From a bacterium (GTDB lineage: Bacteria; JAMCPX01): a stretch of DNA of 12,199 nt. This document shows, in pieces, positions 6,705-12,199 of this stretch. The position numbers and the translations under genes were made by a program. Location: positions 1 through 12,199 of the forward strand of contig JAJYLN010000034.1 of the NCBI GenBank assembly GCA_021787665.1, read 5' to 3'. A model generated the notes under the pieces. It had not been told where the DNA came from. It worked only from the letters and a program-made list of their open reading frames with translations, and made no database searches. Position 1 is the stretch's first letter. Each line of letters opens with the position of its first letter.

Positions 6705-7850
6705 TCAGCCTCGAAGGGGATTCAATTGATGGAATACTTTTCGATGCTGGATAGTACTGATCTTATAGCCATAGAGAAAGCCCCCATTAGATACCACGTA
6801 GATCTTATTACCTGCAATTACCGGTCCGGCGGATATGCCGGAAACAATGGAAAGCCGTTGGAGCATCGTGCCGTCGTCCGGATCCAGCACGACAATTCCC
6901 TTGTTATGTCCCTCTGCGACGCCTACGATGAGAAGATTGTTTACCTTATAAGGAGTAAAGAGATTTACCTGCTTTCCAAGGCTGGCCTTCCAGATCGTGT
7001 CTCCGGTCCTCAGGTCAAGCCTGTACAGCTCCCCGGTTGAGCGTGTTACATAAACTGCATTGCCGGTACTGTATAACCCGAGCGGCCTTTTCAGATCGTT
7101 GCGTTCCCACACCATGGTCCCATCATGCTTGTTCAGACATGATACCCCATTATCGTAACTGCCAAAGACAACCGCATCGTGATTGCCGGCCGGGGAAGCT
7201 ACCATGTCCTGTAACTGCCTCAGCACGGTCGGTTTTTTCTCCCATATCAGCTTACCAGTCCTCGCATCGAGAGCGACCGCAGCACCATTCGAAAATCCGG
7301 TAAAAATAATACCATGGGAAATGTATGGCGTAGGGGTCGAATAAATGGTCAAACCGCCCAATACGTTTTTTGACGTGAATTGCCATAGCAGAGAGCCATC
7401 CTTTAAGCTAAACGCATACAATGTATCAAGCGTCGTTTGAATATACAGCATGGAGTCATAAGCCCTGATCCCGGACCGTATTTGTTTTTGTGTGTTGTAG
7501 CTCCATAGCAGCTTGCCTGTCTTACCGTTCAGGGCATATACAAGACCCTTTAAAGTTGTCACGACCATAGTGTCATGGTAAAGAAAGGTGCTTGTAGGGC
7601 TCTCATTACCCTTGAATTGCCATAATACTCTTTGATTTTCAATATCCTGGGAAAGGATAGTACCGTTATGTAATCCCTGATAAAGGACATTACCTTTTAT
7701 AATTGGCGCACAAAGCTCATTATGGTTTAGTCGTAGGCTGGTGTGTAATATCAAATAGTTAGCAGGTGTGATTCGATAAGAAAAAAGCGGCTGGACTGCA
7801 GATATCGATATACTTGCAAGTAAGAGGCTTCGTGCTATAATTATTCTCAT
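6705..7850 (-). CDS. BamB-like PQQ-type beta-propeller protein, exported
   Basis: A 381-residue protein with an N-terminal signal-like segment (1-24, MRIIIARSLLLASISISAVQ) and repeated PQQ-type blades. The repeat hallmark, a D/TG-x-x-hydrophobic-W turn, recurs at 111-116 (TGKLLW), 151-156 (DGSLLW), 198-203 (TGKLIW), 243-248 (DGTMVW) and 282-287 (TGDTIW), with a degenerate copy at 326-331 and another W near 77, giving about seven blades. PQQ-dehydrogenase catalytic features are not evident, so a BamB-like scaffold in outer-membrane protein assembly is more likely. Unlike Escherichia coli BamB there is no lipobox cysteine, so it is probably soluble or anchored by the uncleaved segment. It lies 24 bases after the YfgM-like gene, matching the yfgM-bamB order of E. 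coli. No Shine-Dalgarno sequence precedes the ATG; translation may be coupled. Function by homology only. Confidence 0.75.
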   Translation of the reverse strand: MRIIIARSLLLASISISAVQPLFSYRITPANYLILHTSLRLNHNELCAPIIKGNVLYQGLHNGTILSQDIENQRVLWQFKGNESPTSTFLYHDTMVVTTLKGLVYALNGKTGKLLWSYNTQKQIRSGIRAYDSMLYIQTTLDTLYAFSLKDGSLLWQFTSKNVLGGLTIYSTPTPYISHGIIFTGFSNGAAVALDARTGKLIWEKKPTVLRQLQDMVASPAGNHDAVVFGSYDNGVSCLNKHDGTMVWERNDLKRPLGLYSTGNAVYVTRSTGELYRLDLRTGDTIWKASLGKQVNLFTPYKVNNLLIVGVAEGHNKGIVVLDPDDGTMLQRLSIVSGISAGPVIAGNKIYVVSNGGFLYGYKISTIQHRKVFHQLNPLRG

Positions 7851-7874
7851 AGAGCAATCGTATTGTATGCTTTA

Positions 7875-8609
7875 TCAAAACTTTCTTGTTTTAAAGTTTA
7901 TGATATTATTCTGCCCATTCGCCTTCACGTACGTAATCAAATCTGTAAGTTGTGGTTCAATCACTTTATTGTCTTTGTACTTTTTAAGGCCTTCCTTCAA
8001 CAAATCTATGGCACTGCCGGGCTGTTTCATTTGTAAATAACAATCGACTGCATGCACATAGGTCAACAGCAGAAACGCATTGTTACGATCGTTCAGCAAG
8101 GTACGTATCAAAGGTATGGCAGTCTTGCAGTCGTTCTTTGCAATATCTGCCTGTACAATGCCGTTATTTGCTATTGCGGAGAGATAGCCCTGTTTTCCCC
8201 CTAAATCCGAGACCAATGTTTTATAGTCAATAATGGCCTTGTCATAGTCGCCGAGCATATACTCGCAGTTCCCCATATACAGGGATGCAAGCCTCGAGAT
8301 GCTGAGAAGATTAAACCTTGTTTTGAACGCCTCAAATGCATGCAGTGCAGTCATGATGTCTTTCTTGTCCTGGGTCTTCTGTGCAACCTCGTACAACTGC
8401 AGGTCTCTGAAATACTCCAGGCTGCCCTTCTTGGAGTAGTCTTTGTAGTAATAGAAACCTACGGAAGCGAAGATAGCAGTAAACAACAGTATGATACCGG
8501 CAACAATGAGGTACGATCTGTTTAATGCTGCTACCTTCAACACTTTTTCCAGTGTTGTCAGAAACTCATCCTTCTGCTTCAGTTTTTTCCTTGTTAGCCT
8601 CTTGGACAT
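7875..8609 (-). CDS. YfgM-like membrane-anchored tetratricopeptide protein
   Basis: A 244-residue protein with a charged, Lys-rich cytoplasmic N-terminus (1-30), a single transmembrane segment (about 33-55) and a helical periplasmic domain. TPR-like helices are seen around 105-135 (LYMGNCEYMLGDYDKAIIDY) and 180-212 (AVDCYLQMKQPGSAIDLLKEGLKKY). This is the architecture of YfgM/TPR_21 proteins, which in E. coli associate with the SecYEG translocon and the PpiD chaperone. The start follows GGGAGG four bases upstream (8614-8619 complement). It is directly followed by the BamB-like gene, so the pair probably handles exported or outer-membrane proteins together. The gene looks more A+T-rich by eye than dnaK or nadE. 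A generic TPR protein, or a BamD-like role, is the alternative; BamD would normally be a lipoprotein, and none is seen here. Confidence 0.7.
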   Translation of the reverse strand: MSKRLTRKKLKQKDEFLTTLEKVLKVAALNRSYLIVAGIILLFTAIFASVGFYYYKDYSKKGSLEYFRDLQLYEVAQKTQDKKDIMTALHAFEAFKTRFNLLSISRLASLYMGNCEYMLGDYDKAIIDYKTLVSDLGGKQGYLSAIANNGIVQADIAKNDCKTAIPLIRTLLNDRNNAFLLLTYVHAVDCYLQMKQPGSAIDLLKEGLKKYKDNKVIEPQLTDLITYVKANGQNNIINFKTRKF

Positions 8610-8664
8610 GTATCCTCCCTTTCATTCATCTGCTGCAAACGACGCAACGATCAGACCATCGTTT

Positions 8665-9372
8665 TCACATACCGAGGTATGCCATTTTTATCCTCTCATT
8701 GTCCTTCAATACCTCCGATGGTCCGGACAAATTCATATGTCCGAGCTCGAGTACGTAGGTCCTGTCGGTAAACTCGAGTGCGATATTGGCGTTCTGCTCG
8801 ACAATGAGGATTGAAACACCGGAATGGTTTATTTCGTCAACAATTTTGAATACCCTGGACACCATGATAGGAGAGAGCCCGAGTGAAGGCTCGTCGAGCA
8901 ACATGAGTTTCGGGCTACCCATGAGTCCCCTTGCGATCGCCAGCATCTGCTGCTCCCCACCGCTCAGTGTACCGGCCATTTGCCTCCTCCTGTCCTTCAA
9001 AAGAGGAAACATCGTGTACATTCGTTCGAGCTGTTCGCCCAGCCTATCGCGCCGGTCCGCCATCAGGAACCCGCCGATGAGGATATTCTCTTCCACCGTG
9101 AGTCTGGTAAAGACGTGCCTGCCTTCCGGGATGAGCACTATCCCTTTTCTTACAGCGTTGTACGTTTCTATGTTCGTGATGTCCTGCTTGTCGAAGGTGA
9201 TCACGCCGGATTTTTCCTTCGCAATACCGACGATGCTCGCGAGCGTCGTCGTCTTGCCAGCGCCGTTTGCACCAAGCAACGCGACCTTCTCGCCCCTTGC
9301 TATCTTCATGCTTATGCCATGAAGCACTTCTATGCCGTTATAGCTGGTATGTAAGTTTTCGATCGTCAGCAT
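8665..9372 (-). CDS. livF: ABC transporter ATP-binding protein, LivF type
   Basis: A 235-residue nucleotide-binding subunit of the high-affinity branched-chain amino acid (or related amide/aromatic) transporter family. Walker A is GANGAGKT (34-41), the Q-loop region IPEGRHVF (81-88) is characteristic of LivF, the signature is LSGGEQQ (136-142) and Walker B is LMLLDEP (156-162). VEQN (191-194) replaces the H-loop histidine, as is usual in LivF but not in LivG. Length is normal for LivF. It would power substrate uptake with LivH/LivM permeases and a LivK binding protein, but none of these is present: the gene upstream is nadE (75-base gap) and downstream is the YfgM-like gene. The ATG is preceded only by a weak GGAT-like site; the in-frame upstream codons contain a stop. 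It is either an orphan subunit serving a distant liv operon or a rearranged remnant. Confidence 0.92.
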   Translation of the reverse strand: MLTIENLHTSYNGIEVLHGISMKIARGEKVALLGANGAGKTTTLASIVGIAKEKSGVITFDKQDITNIETYNAVRKGIVLIPEGRHVFTRLTVEENILIGGFLMADRRDRLGEQLERMYTMFPLLKDRRRQMAGTLSGGEQQMLAIARGLMGSPKLMLLDEPSLGLSPIMVSRVFKIVDEINHSGVSILIVEQNANIALEFTDRTYVLELGHMNLSGPSEVLKDNERIKMAYLGM

Positions 9373-9447
9373 GATCTATCCGTTTGCCCGGGGATATCCG
9401 CAGCAAGATCGTGAATATCTTTTGAACTCCAGAACTCTTTAACTCTA

Positions 9448-11244
9448 TCACTTCTGAATTAACTCTCTATACCTGTTCGTTATGGGCATCCTTCTGTCCT
9501 TACCGAGCGCCTTCTTGGTTATTTTGACCCCCGGCGGGGACTGCCTCCGCTTATACTCGCTCGCGTCTATGAGGTGTTGGACTTTCAAAACGGTGCGCCT
9601 ATCACTGCCCGAGGATATCGCCTCCTCGACGCTCATGTCCTCCTCGATGAGCATGGCGAGTATCGGGTCGAGTGTTGGATACGGCGGCAGGGAGTCCTCA
9701 TCCTTCTGTCCGGGTCTGAGCTCGGCGGTCGGAGGCTTCGAAAAGACCCTTGCCGGTATTGGTTCGCCGGGCCTCGCCCCGTTCCTGTATCCGGCCAGCT
9801 TGTACACGAGCATCTTTGAGACGTCCTTTATGACGGCGTAGCCGCCGGCCATGTCACCGTAGAGCGTGGCATACCCGGTGCTCATCTCGGACTTGTTGCC
9901 CGTAGTAAGAACGAGCCAGCCGAATTCGTTGGAAAGTCCCATCAGAAGGTTTCCCCGTATGCGTGCCTGGATATTCTCTACGGTTATGTTGCCGCCACTG
10001 CCCTTGAACGAATGCTTGCCCGATCCAGTTTCGCTGTTTACCGTGTGATTATGCAAGTGCGGTGCAAGCGTCTTCAGGTAGGCGTAATAGACGTCCGCTA
10101 TGGGGATCACCTTCAATTCTATACCGAGGTTCTCAGCAAGCTCGGACGCATCTTCCTTGCTTTCTTTGGAGCTAAACATGGAAGGCATAAACACGCCGAC
10201 GACATTGTCCTTTCCCACAGCGTCTACCGCAATACAGGCAACGAGGGACGAGTCGATGCCTCCACTCAGCCCTATCACGGTCTTCTTGAAGCCATTCTTT
10301 ACGATATAGTCCCTTGTACCGGTGACCAGTGCTCTATACAGCTCTTCCTCGTGCGCGTACAGGTCATGCACCGTGTTCTTGATCCTTGCCCTGCGGCCTT
10401 TGTCCTCGGATCCCCGGCCTACCACGTATTCTCTGACCATTGCATCCGATTCAAAGGTCAGCTTGTCCTCCCTCCTCCTCGGATCGTGCAGCCGAGCTCT
10501 GAGCACAGCATCGACATCGATATCCGCTACCAGCAGCTCTTCATCGAACTGTTTCGCTCTTGCAACAAGCTGCCCGGACTCAGAGAAGATGACGCTTCCA
10601 CCATCGAACACGAGCTCGTCCTGTCCACCGACCATGTTTACAGATACTACAGCCACGACGTTGTCCTGTGCCCGTGTGGCGAGCATTCGCTCCCGGGTCA
10701 TCTGCTTGCCTGCATGGTACGGTGAGGCATTGATGTTGATGATGACCTCTGCATCGCCGCCCAGCGCCTGACCGAGTATGGGGCCGTCAGGATACCAGAT
10801 GTCTTCGCAGATGTTCACGCCGACGATGATGTCGCCTATTTTGTAGACCGGCGAGGATGTCCCTCTCTGAAAATAGCGGAACTCATCGAATACGCCGTAG
10901 TTCGGCAGGAAGACCTTCCGTGCCGTACCAACGAGTTTCCGGTCGTGAATGAACGCCGCTGCGTTGTAGAGGTCAGCATCGAGCTCGACGAAGCCCACTA
11001 TCGCGTTCATCCCGGCCGTAGCCTTCACAATAGTGCCCAAAGCATGCAGGCTTGCCTTGATGAACCCCGGCTTCAGGAGCAGGTCCTCCGGGGGGTAGCC
11101 GGTTAGTGCCAACTCCGGGAAGACCACGATGTCGGCCTTCTGCCTTCTGGCATCCGCAATGAAGCGTTTTATCTTTTCCGCATTCCTGTCCAGAGCTCCA
11201 ACCTGACTGTTGATCTGAGCAAGTGCGACCCTCAATAGGTTCAT
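9448..11244 (-). CDS. nadE: Glutamine-dependent NAD+ synthetase
   Basis: A 598-residue two-domain enzyme making NAD+ from deamido-NAD+, ATP and glutamine, the last step of NAD biosynthesis. The N-terminal nitrilase-type glutaminase domain (about 1-270) shows the E-K-C triad: E44 (VFPELALTGYPPEDLL), K110 (ARKVFLPNYGVFDE) and C146 (NICEDIWYP). It supplies ammonia to the C-terminal synthetase (about 295-598), which has the PP-loop SGGIDSS (327-333), the NIQARIRGNLLMGLSN helix (424-439) and TGNKSEMSTGYATLYGDMAGG (448-468). Between about 395 and 420 a Gly/Ser/His-rich stretch appears longer than usual. Both domains look intact. An AGAGG-like site lies about 12 bases before the ATG. It is the first gene of the leftward run nadE-livF-yfgM-like-bamB-like. 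Confidence 0.97.
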   Translation of the reverse strand: MNLLRVALAQINSQVGALDRNAEKIKRFIADARRQKADIVVFPELALTGYPPEDLLLKPGFIKASLHALGTIVKATAGMNAIVGFVELDADLYNAAAFIHDRKLVGTARKVFLPNYGVFDEFRYFQRGTSSPVYKIGDIIVGVNICEDIWYPDGPILGQALGGDAEVIININASPYHAGKQMTRERMLATRAQDNVVAVVSVNMVGGQDELVFDGGSVIFSESGQLVARAKQFDEELLVADIDVDAVLRARLHDPRRREDKLTFESDAMVREYVVGRGSEDKGRRARIKNTVHDLYAHEEELYRALVTGTRDYIVKNGFKKTVIGLSGGIDSSLVACIAVDAVGKDNVVGVFMPSMFSSKESKEDASELAENLGIELKVIPIADVYYAYLKTLAPHLHNHTVNSETGSGKHSFKGSGGNITVENIQARIRGNLLMGLSNEFGWLVLTTGNKSEMSTGYATLYGDMAGGYAVIKDVSKMLVYKLAGYRNGARPGEPIPARVFSKPPTAELRPGQKDEDSLPPYPTLDPILAMLIEEDMSVEEAISSGSDRRTVLKVQHLIDASEYKRRQSPPGVKITKKALGKDRRMPITNRYRELIQK

Positions 11245-11267
11245 GGAACGAGTACACCTCTTTTGAC

Positions 11268-11296
11268 CATATATAACAACTCAACACCCATATCAA
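11268..11296 (-). promoter_or_regulatory. Candidate nadE promoter
   Basis: On the minus strand TTGATA (11291-11296) and TATATG (11268-11273) are separated by 17 bases and end 23 bases upstream of the nadE start codon. TTGTCT/TGTTAT with the same spacing overlaps this pair, 5 bases upstream. The position and hexamers fit a housekeeping sigma factor, though no start site is proven. Confidence 0.4.
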
Positions 11297-11305
11297 GACA
11301 ATTAC

Positions 11306-11356
11306 CAATCAATCTGTTTCAGGAGATAGTCATCGGTGATGATTCTCTATTGATTG
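11306..11356. repeat. Inverted repeat in the nadE/flavin-reductase spacer
   Basis: CAATCAAT (11306-11313) and ATTGATTG (11349-11356) are perfect complements 35 bases apart, enclosing a smaller TCATC/GATGA pair near 11330-11340. They lie just upstream of the candidate nadE promoter. The whole 304-base spacer (11245-11548) is AT-rich and contains no gene I can support. I found no convincing plus-strand promoter for the flavin reductase gene. Confidence 0.3.
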
Positions 11357-11548
11357 TCATAGTAGCAAAATACTCAGTAGTGTCATGATAAATTTTATAG
11401 TAATATTTTACGATACGAATACCCATTTCTTTCCTCAACGGCCCGAAGCTTATATCCGGACAATAAAAGTGGGCAAGTCCTTCTCCACCCATAGCTTGCA
11501 GGATGGCCGTCCGTCATGTTATGGTACCGCAGAATAACCGGAGGTCTT

Positions 11549-12082
11549 ATGACAGGATTCTATCAATTTTACCCGAATGTCGTGACGCTGATTGGATCGA
11601 GGCACGGAGGCAGGACGAACCTCATGCCTGCCGTGTGGCAGACGGGCATATCGAAAAACCCCATGGTATACATCGTGTCCATCTCGCAGAAGAGGTTCAC
11701 GCACGGGCTGATCAAGGCGTCCGGGGTGTTCTCCGCAAACTTCGTGGACTTTCGCTATCTAAGGACCGTCGTCAGGCTCGGGGGCTGCAGCGGAAGAGAC
11801 GTGGACAAGATCAGGGAGTTCGGCATCGAGCTCGGGCAGCACATCCAGCTCGATGTCCCCATCGTGAAGCTCGCGTACGCGTCCTTCGAGTGCAGCGTAC
11901 AGGAAATAATCCCGTCCGGCGACCACGACCTGTTCGTGGGCAGGATCGCCCATGTCCACGAGGCAGAAGGGCTGAAGGGCGGGTCCGAGACCATCGACTG
12001 CAGCGCGGTAAAGCCGATCCTGTACCTCGGCAAGGACACGTATCTGACCGTGGACACGGGCAGCCTCATCACGACTGAATGA
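11549..12082 (+). CDS. Flavin reductase-domain (flavoredoxin-like) protein
   Basis: A 177-residue FMN-binding split-barrel protein of the flavin reductase-like family. Typical features are the opening strand FYPNVVTLIGSRHGGRTN, then a WQTGISKNP segment followed by a VSISQKRFTHGLIKASGVFSANF-like stretch (here split over residues about 45-65), where family members bind the flavin phosphate and isoalloxazine. The family transfers electrons between reduced flavin and partners; in anaerobes, flavoredoxins serve sulfur or other reductive pathways. The exact partner is unknown. The start at 11549 is chosen because GGAGG (11540-11544) lies four bases upstream; a start 11 codons earlier lacks such a site. 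The gene is divergent from nadE. Its TGA (12080-12082) directly abuts the stop codon of a minus-strand transposase end, so its last codons may derive from the inserted element. Confidence 0.88.
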   Translation: MTGFYQFYPNVVTLIGSRHGGRTNLMPAVWQTGISKNPMVYIVSISQKRFTHGLIKASGVFSANFVDFRYLRTVVRLGGCSGRDVDKIREFGIELGQHIQLDVPIVKLAYASFECSVQEIIPSGDHDLFVGRIAHVHEAEGLKGGSETIDCSAVKPILYLGKDTYLTVDTGSLITTE

Positions 12083-12103
12083 CTACCGCCTTGAAGGCGG
12101 TAG
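12083..12103. repeat. Perfect palindrome, probable IS right-end hairpin
   Basis: CTACCGCCTT (12083-12092) and AAGGCGGTAG (12094-12103) are exact complements around a single G; in practice an 8-bp stem with a five-base loop. GC-rich hairpins with a CCGCC/GGCGG stem like this are common at IS200/IS605 ends and are recognised by TnpA on single-stranded DNA. It may also act as a weak bidirectional transcription stop for the convergent genes, although no T-run follows. Confidence 0.7.
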
Positions 12104-12199
12104 GTTCGGAGACCCGTCAATTTGAAATTGACTGTCATCGGCAACCTGCTCCCCTTCCTGCTGCTTGATATATTCCTGTATCGCTTCATCGGTGATCGT
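12083..12199 (-). CDS. tnpA: IS200/IS605-family transposase TnpA, C-terminal fragment
   Basis: The last 38 codons of a minus-strand gene that enters from the right edge. The visible peptide contains TITDEAIQEYIKQQEGE, resembling the C-terminal helix of single-tyrosine (Y1/HUH) TnpA proteins (pattern V/I-I-x-x-Y-I-x-x-Q, on which the catalytic domain ends). A polar tail, DDSQFQIDGSPNLPPSRR, then stops at TAG (12083-12085). The catalytic HUH motif and the tyrosine would lie outside the window and cannot be seen. The tail is encoded across two palindromes, as expected where tnpA overlaps the right-end hairpin. The fragment is short, so the family call rests on this helix pattern plus the hairpin context. 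A chance ORF is the alternative. Confidence 0.6.
   Translation of the reverse strand, partial: TITDEAIQEYIKQQEGEQVADDSQFQIDGSPNLPPSRR
12116..12132. repeat. Second palindrome within the transposase 3' end
   Basis: GTCAATTT (12116-12123) and AAATTGAC (12125-12132) are perfect complements around a single G, 12 bases from the GC-rich hairpin. It lies inside the transposase-like reading frame and encodes the DSQFQID part of its tail. Confidence 0.5.

Larger units (their letters stand above)
12083..12199 (-). mobile_element. Partial IS200/IS605-family element (right-end side)
   Basis: The segment combines a transposase-like C-terminus with hairpins: a subterminal palindrome immediately beside a neighbouring gene's stop codon, with the reading frame ending inside it. 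IS200/IS605 elements carry subterminal hairpins at their ends rather than terminal inverted repeats, and the tnpA 3' end typically runs close to or into the right-end hairpin. The exact tip is not defined; it probably lies a few bases left of 12083, within or next to the flavin reductase stop. The rest of the element is beyond the window. Confidence 0.6.

Noticed and set aside
8646-8663. Hairpin AACGAT/ATCGTT between livF and the YfgM-like gene as a terminator
   Set aside because: Only six base pairs and no T-run on the transcribed (minus) strand.
9370-9445. Open stretch of about 30 codons between nadE and livF in a third frame
   Set aside because: Reads plausibly as protein but has no start codon and begins right after a stop within the nadE end; not supportable as a gene.
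11755-12189. 144-codon minus-strand ORF over the flavin reductase gene
   Set aside because: No recognisable domain, opposite a well-supported gene, and in a different frame from the transposase-like fragment.

Overview
The window looks like a chromosomal segment of a Gram-negative bacterium. It has a tethered DsbA-like thiol oxidoreductase, a YfgM-like/BamB-like envelope pair, DnaK with a small heat-shock protein, and a HEAT-repeat plus HD-GYP signalling pair. HEAT/HD-GYP combinations and orphan Liv-type ATPases would fit a deltaproteobacterial (Desulfobacterota-like) or Nitrospirota-like lineage. That placement is inference from gene content only; no rRNA or other marker is present.

Layout, left to right. 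(1) Positions 1-930, minus strand: a dsbA-like gene, followed downstream by a tiny ORF with a strong ribosome binding site that stops after 18-19 codons. (2) 1132-3581, minus strand: dnaK followed 17 bases later by an hsp20 gene, closed by a strong intrinsic terminator at 1126-1166. (3) 3582-3767: divergent promoter region containing a palindrome but no CIRCE element. (4) 3768-6648, plus strand: two overlapping genes, a HEAT-repeat protein and an HD-GYP protein. Their N-terminal ~140 residues appear homologous to each other, so they probably form one signalling unit. (5) 6705-11244, minus strand: nadE (glutamine-dependent NAD+ synthetase), an orphan livF-type ABC ATPase, a membrane-anchored YfgM-like TPR protein and a BamB-like beta-propeller. 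All run in one direction with short gaps. (6) 11245-11548: AT-rich divergent spacer. (7) 11549-12082, plus strand: a flavin-reductase-domain protein. (8) 12083-12199, minus strand: what looks like the C-terminal end of an IS200/IS605-family TnpA. It includes two perfect palindromes, and its stop codon directly abuts the flavin reductase stop codon.

Most of the window is housekeeping or envelope material. The parts most worth a second look are the HEAT/HD-GYP tandem with its shared N-terminal domain and an altered HD-GYP motif, the IS200/IS605 end abutting the flavin reductase gene, and the LivF ATPase with no permease genes beside it. I did not find a convincing wholly new system, CRISPR array, tRNA or rRNA.
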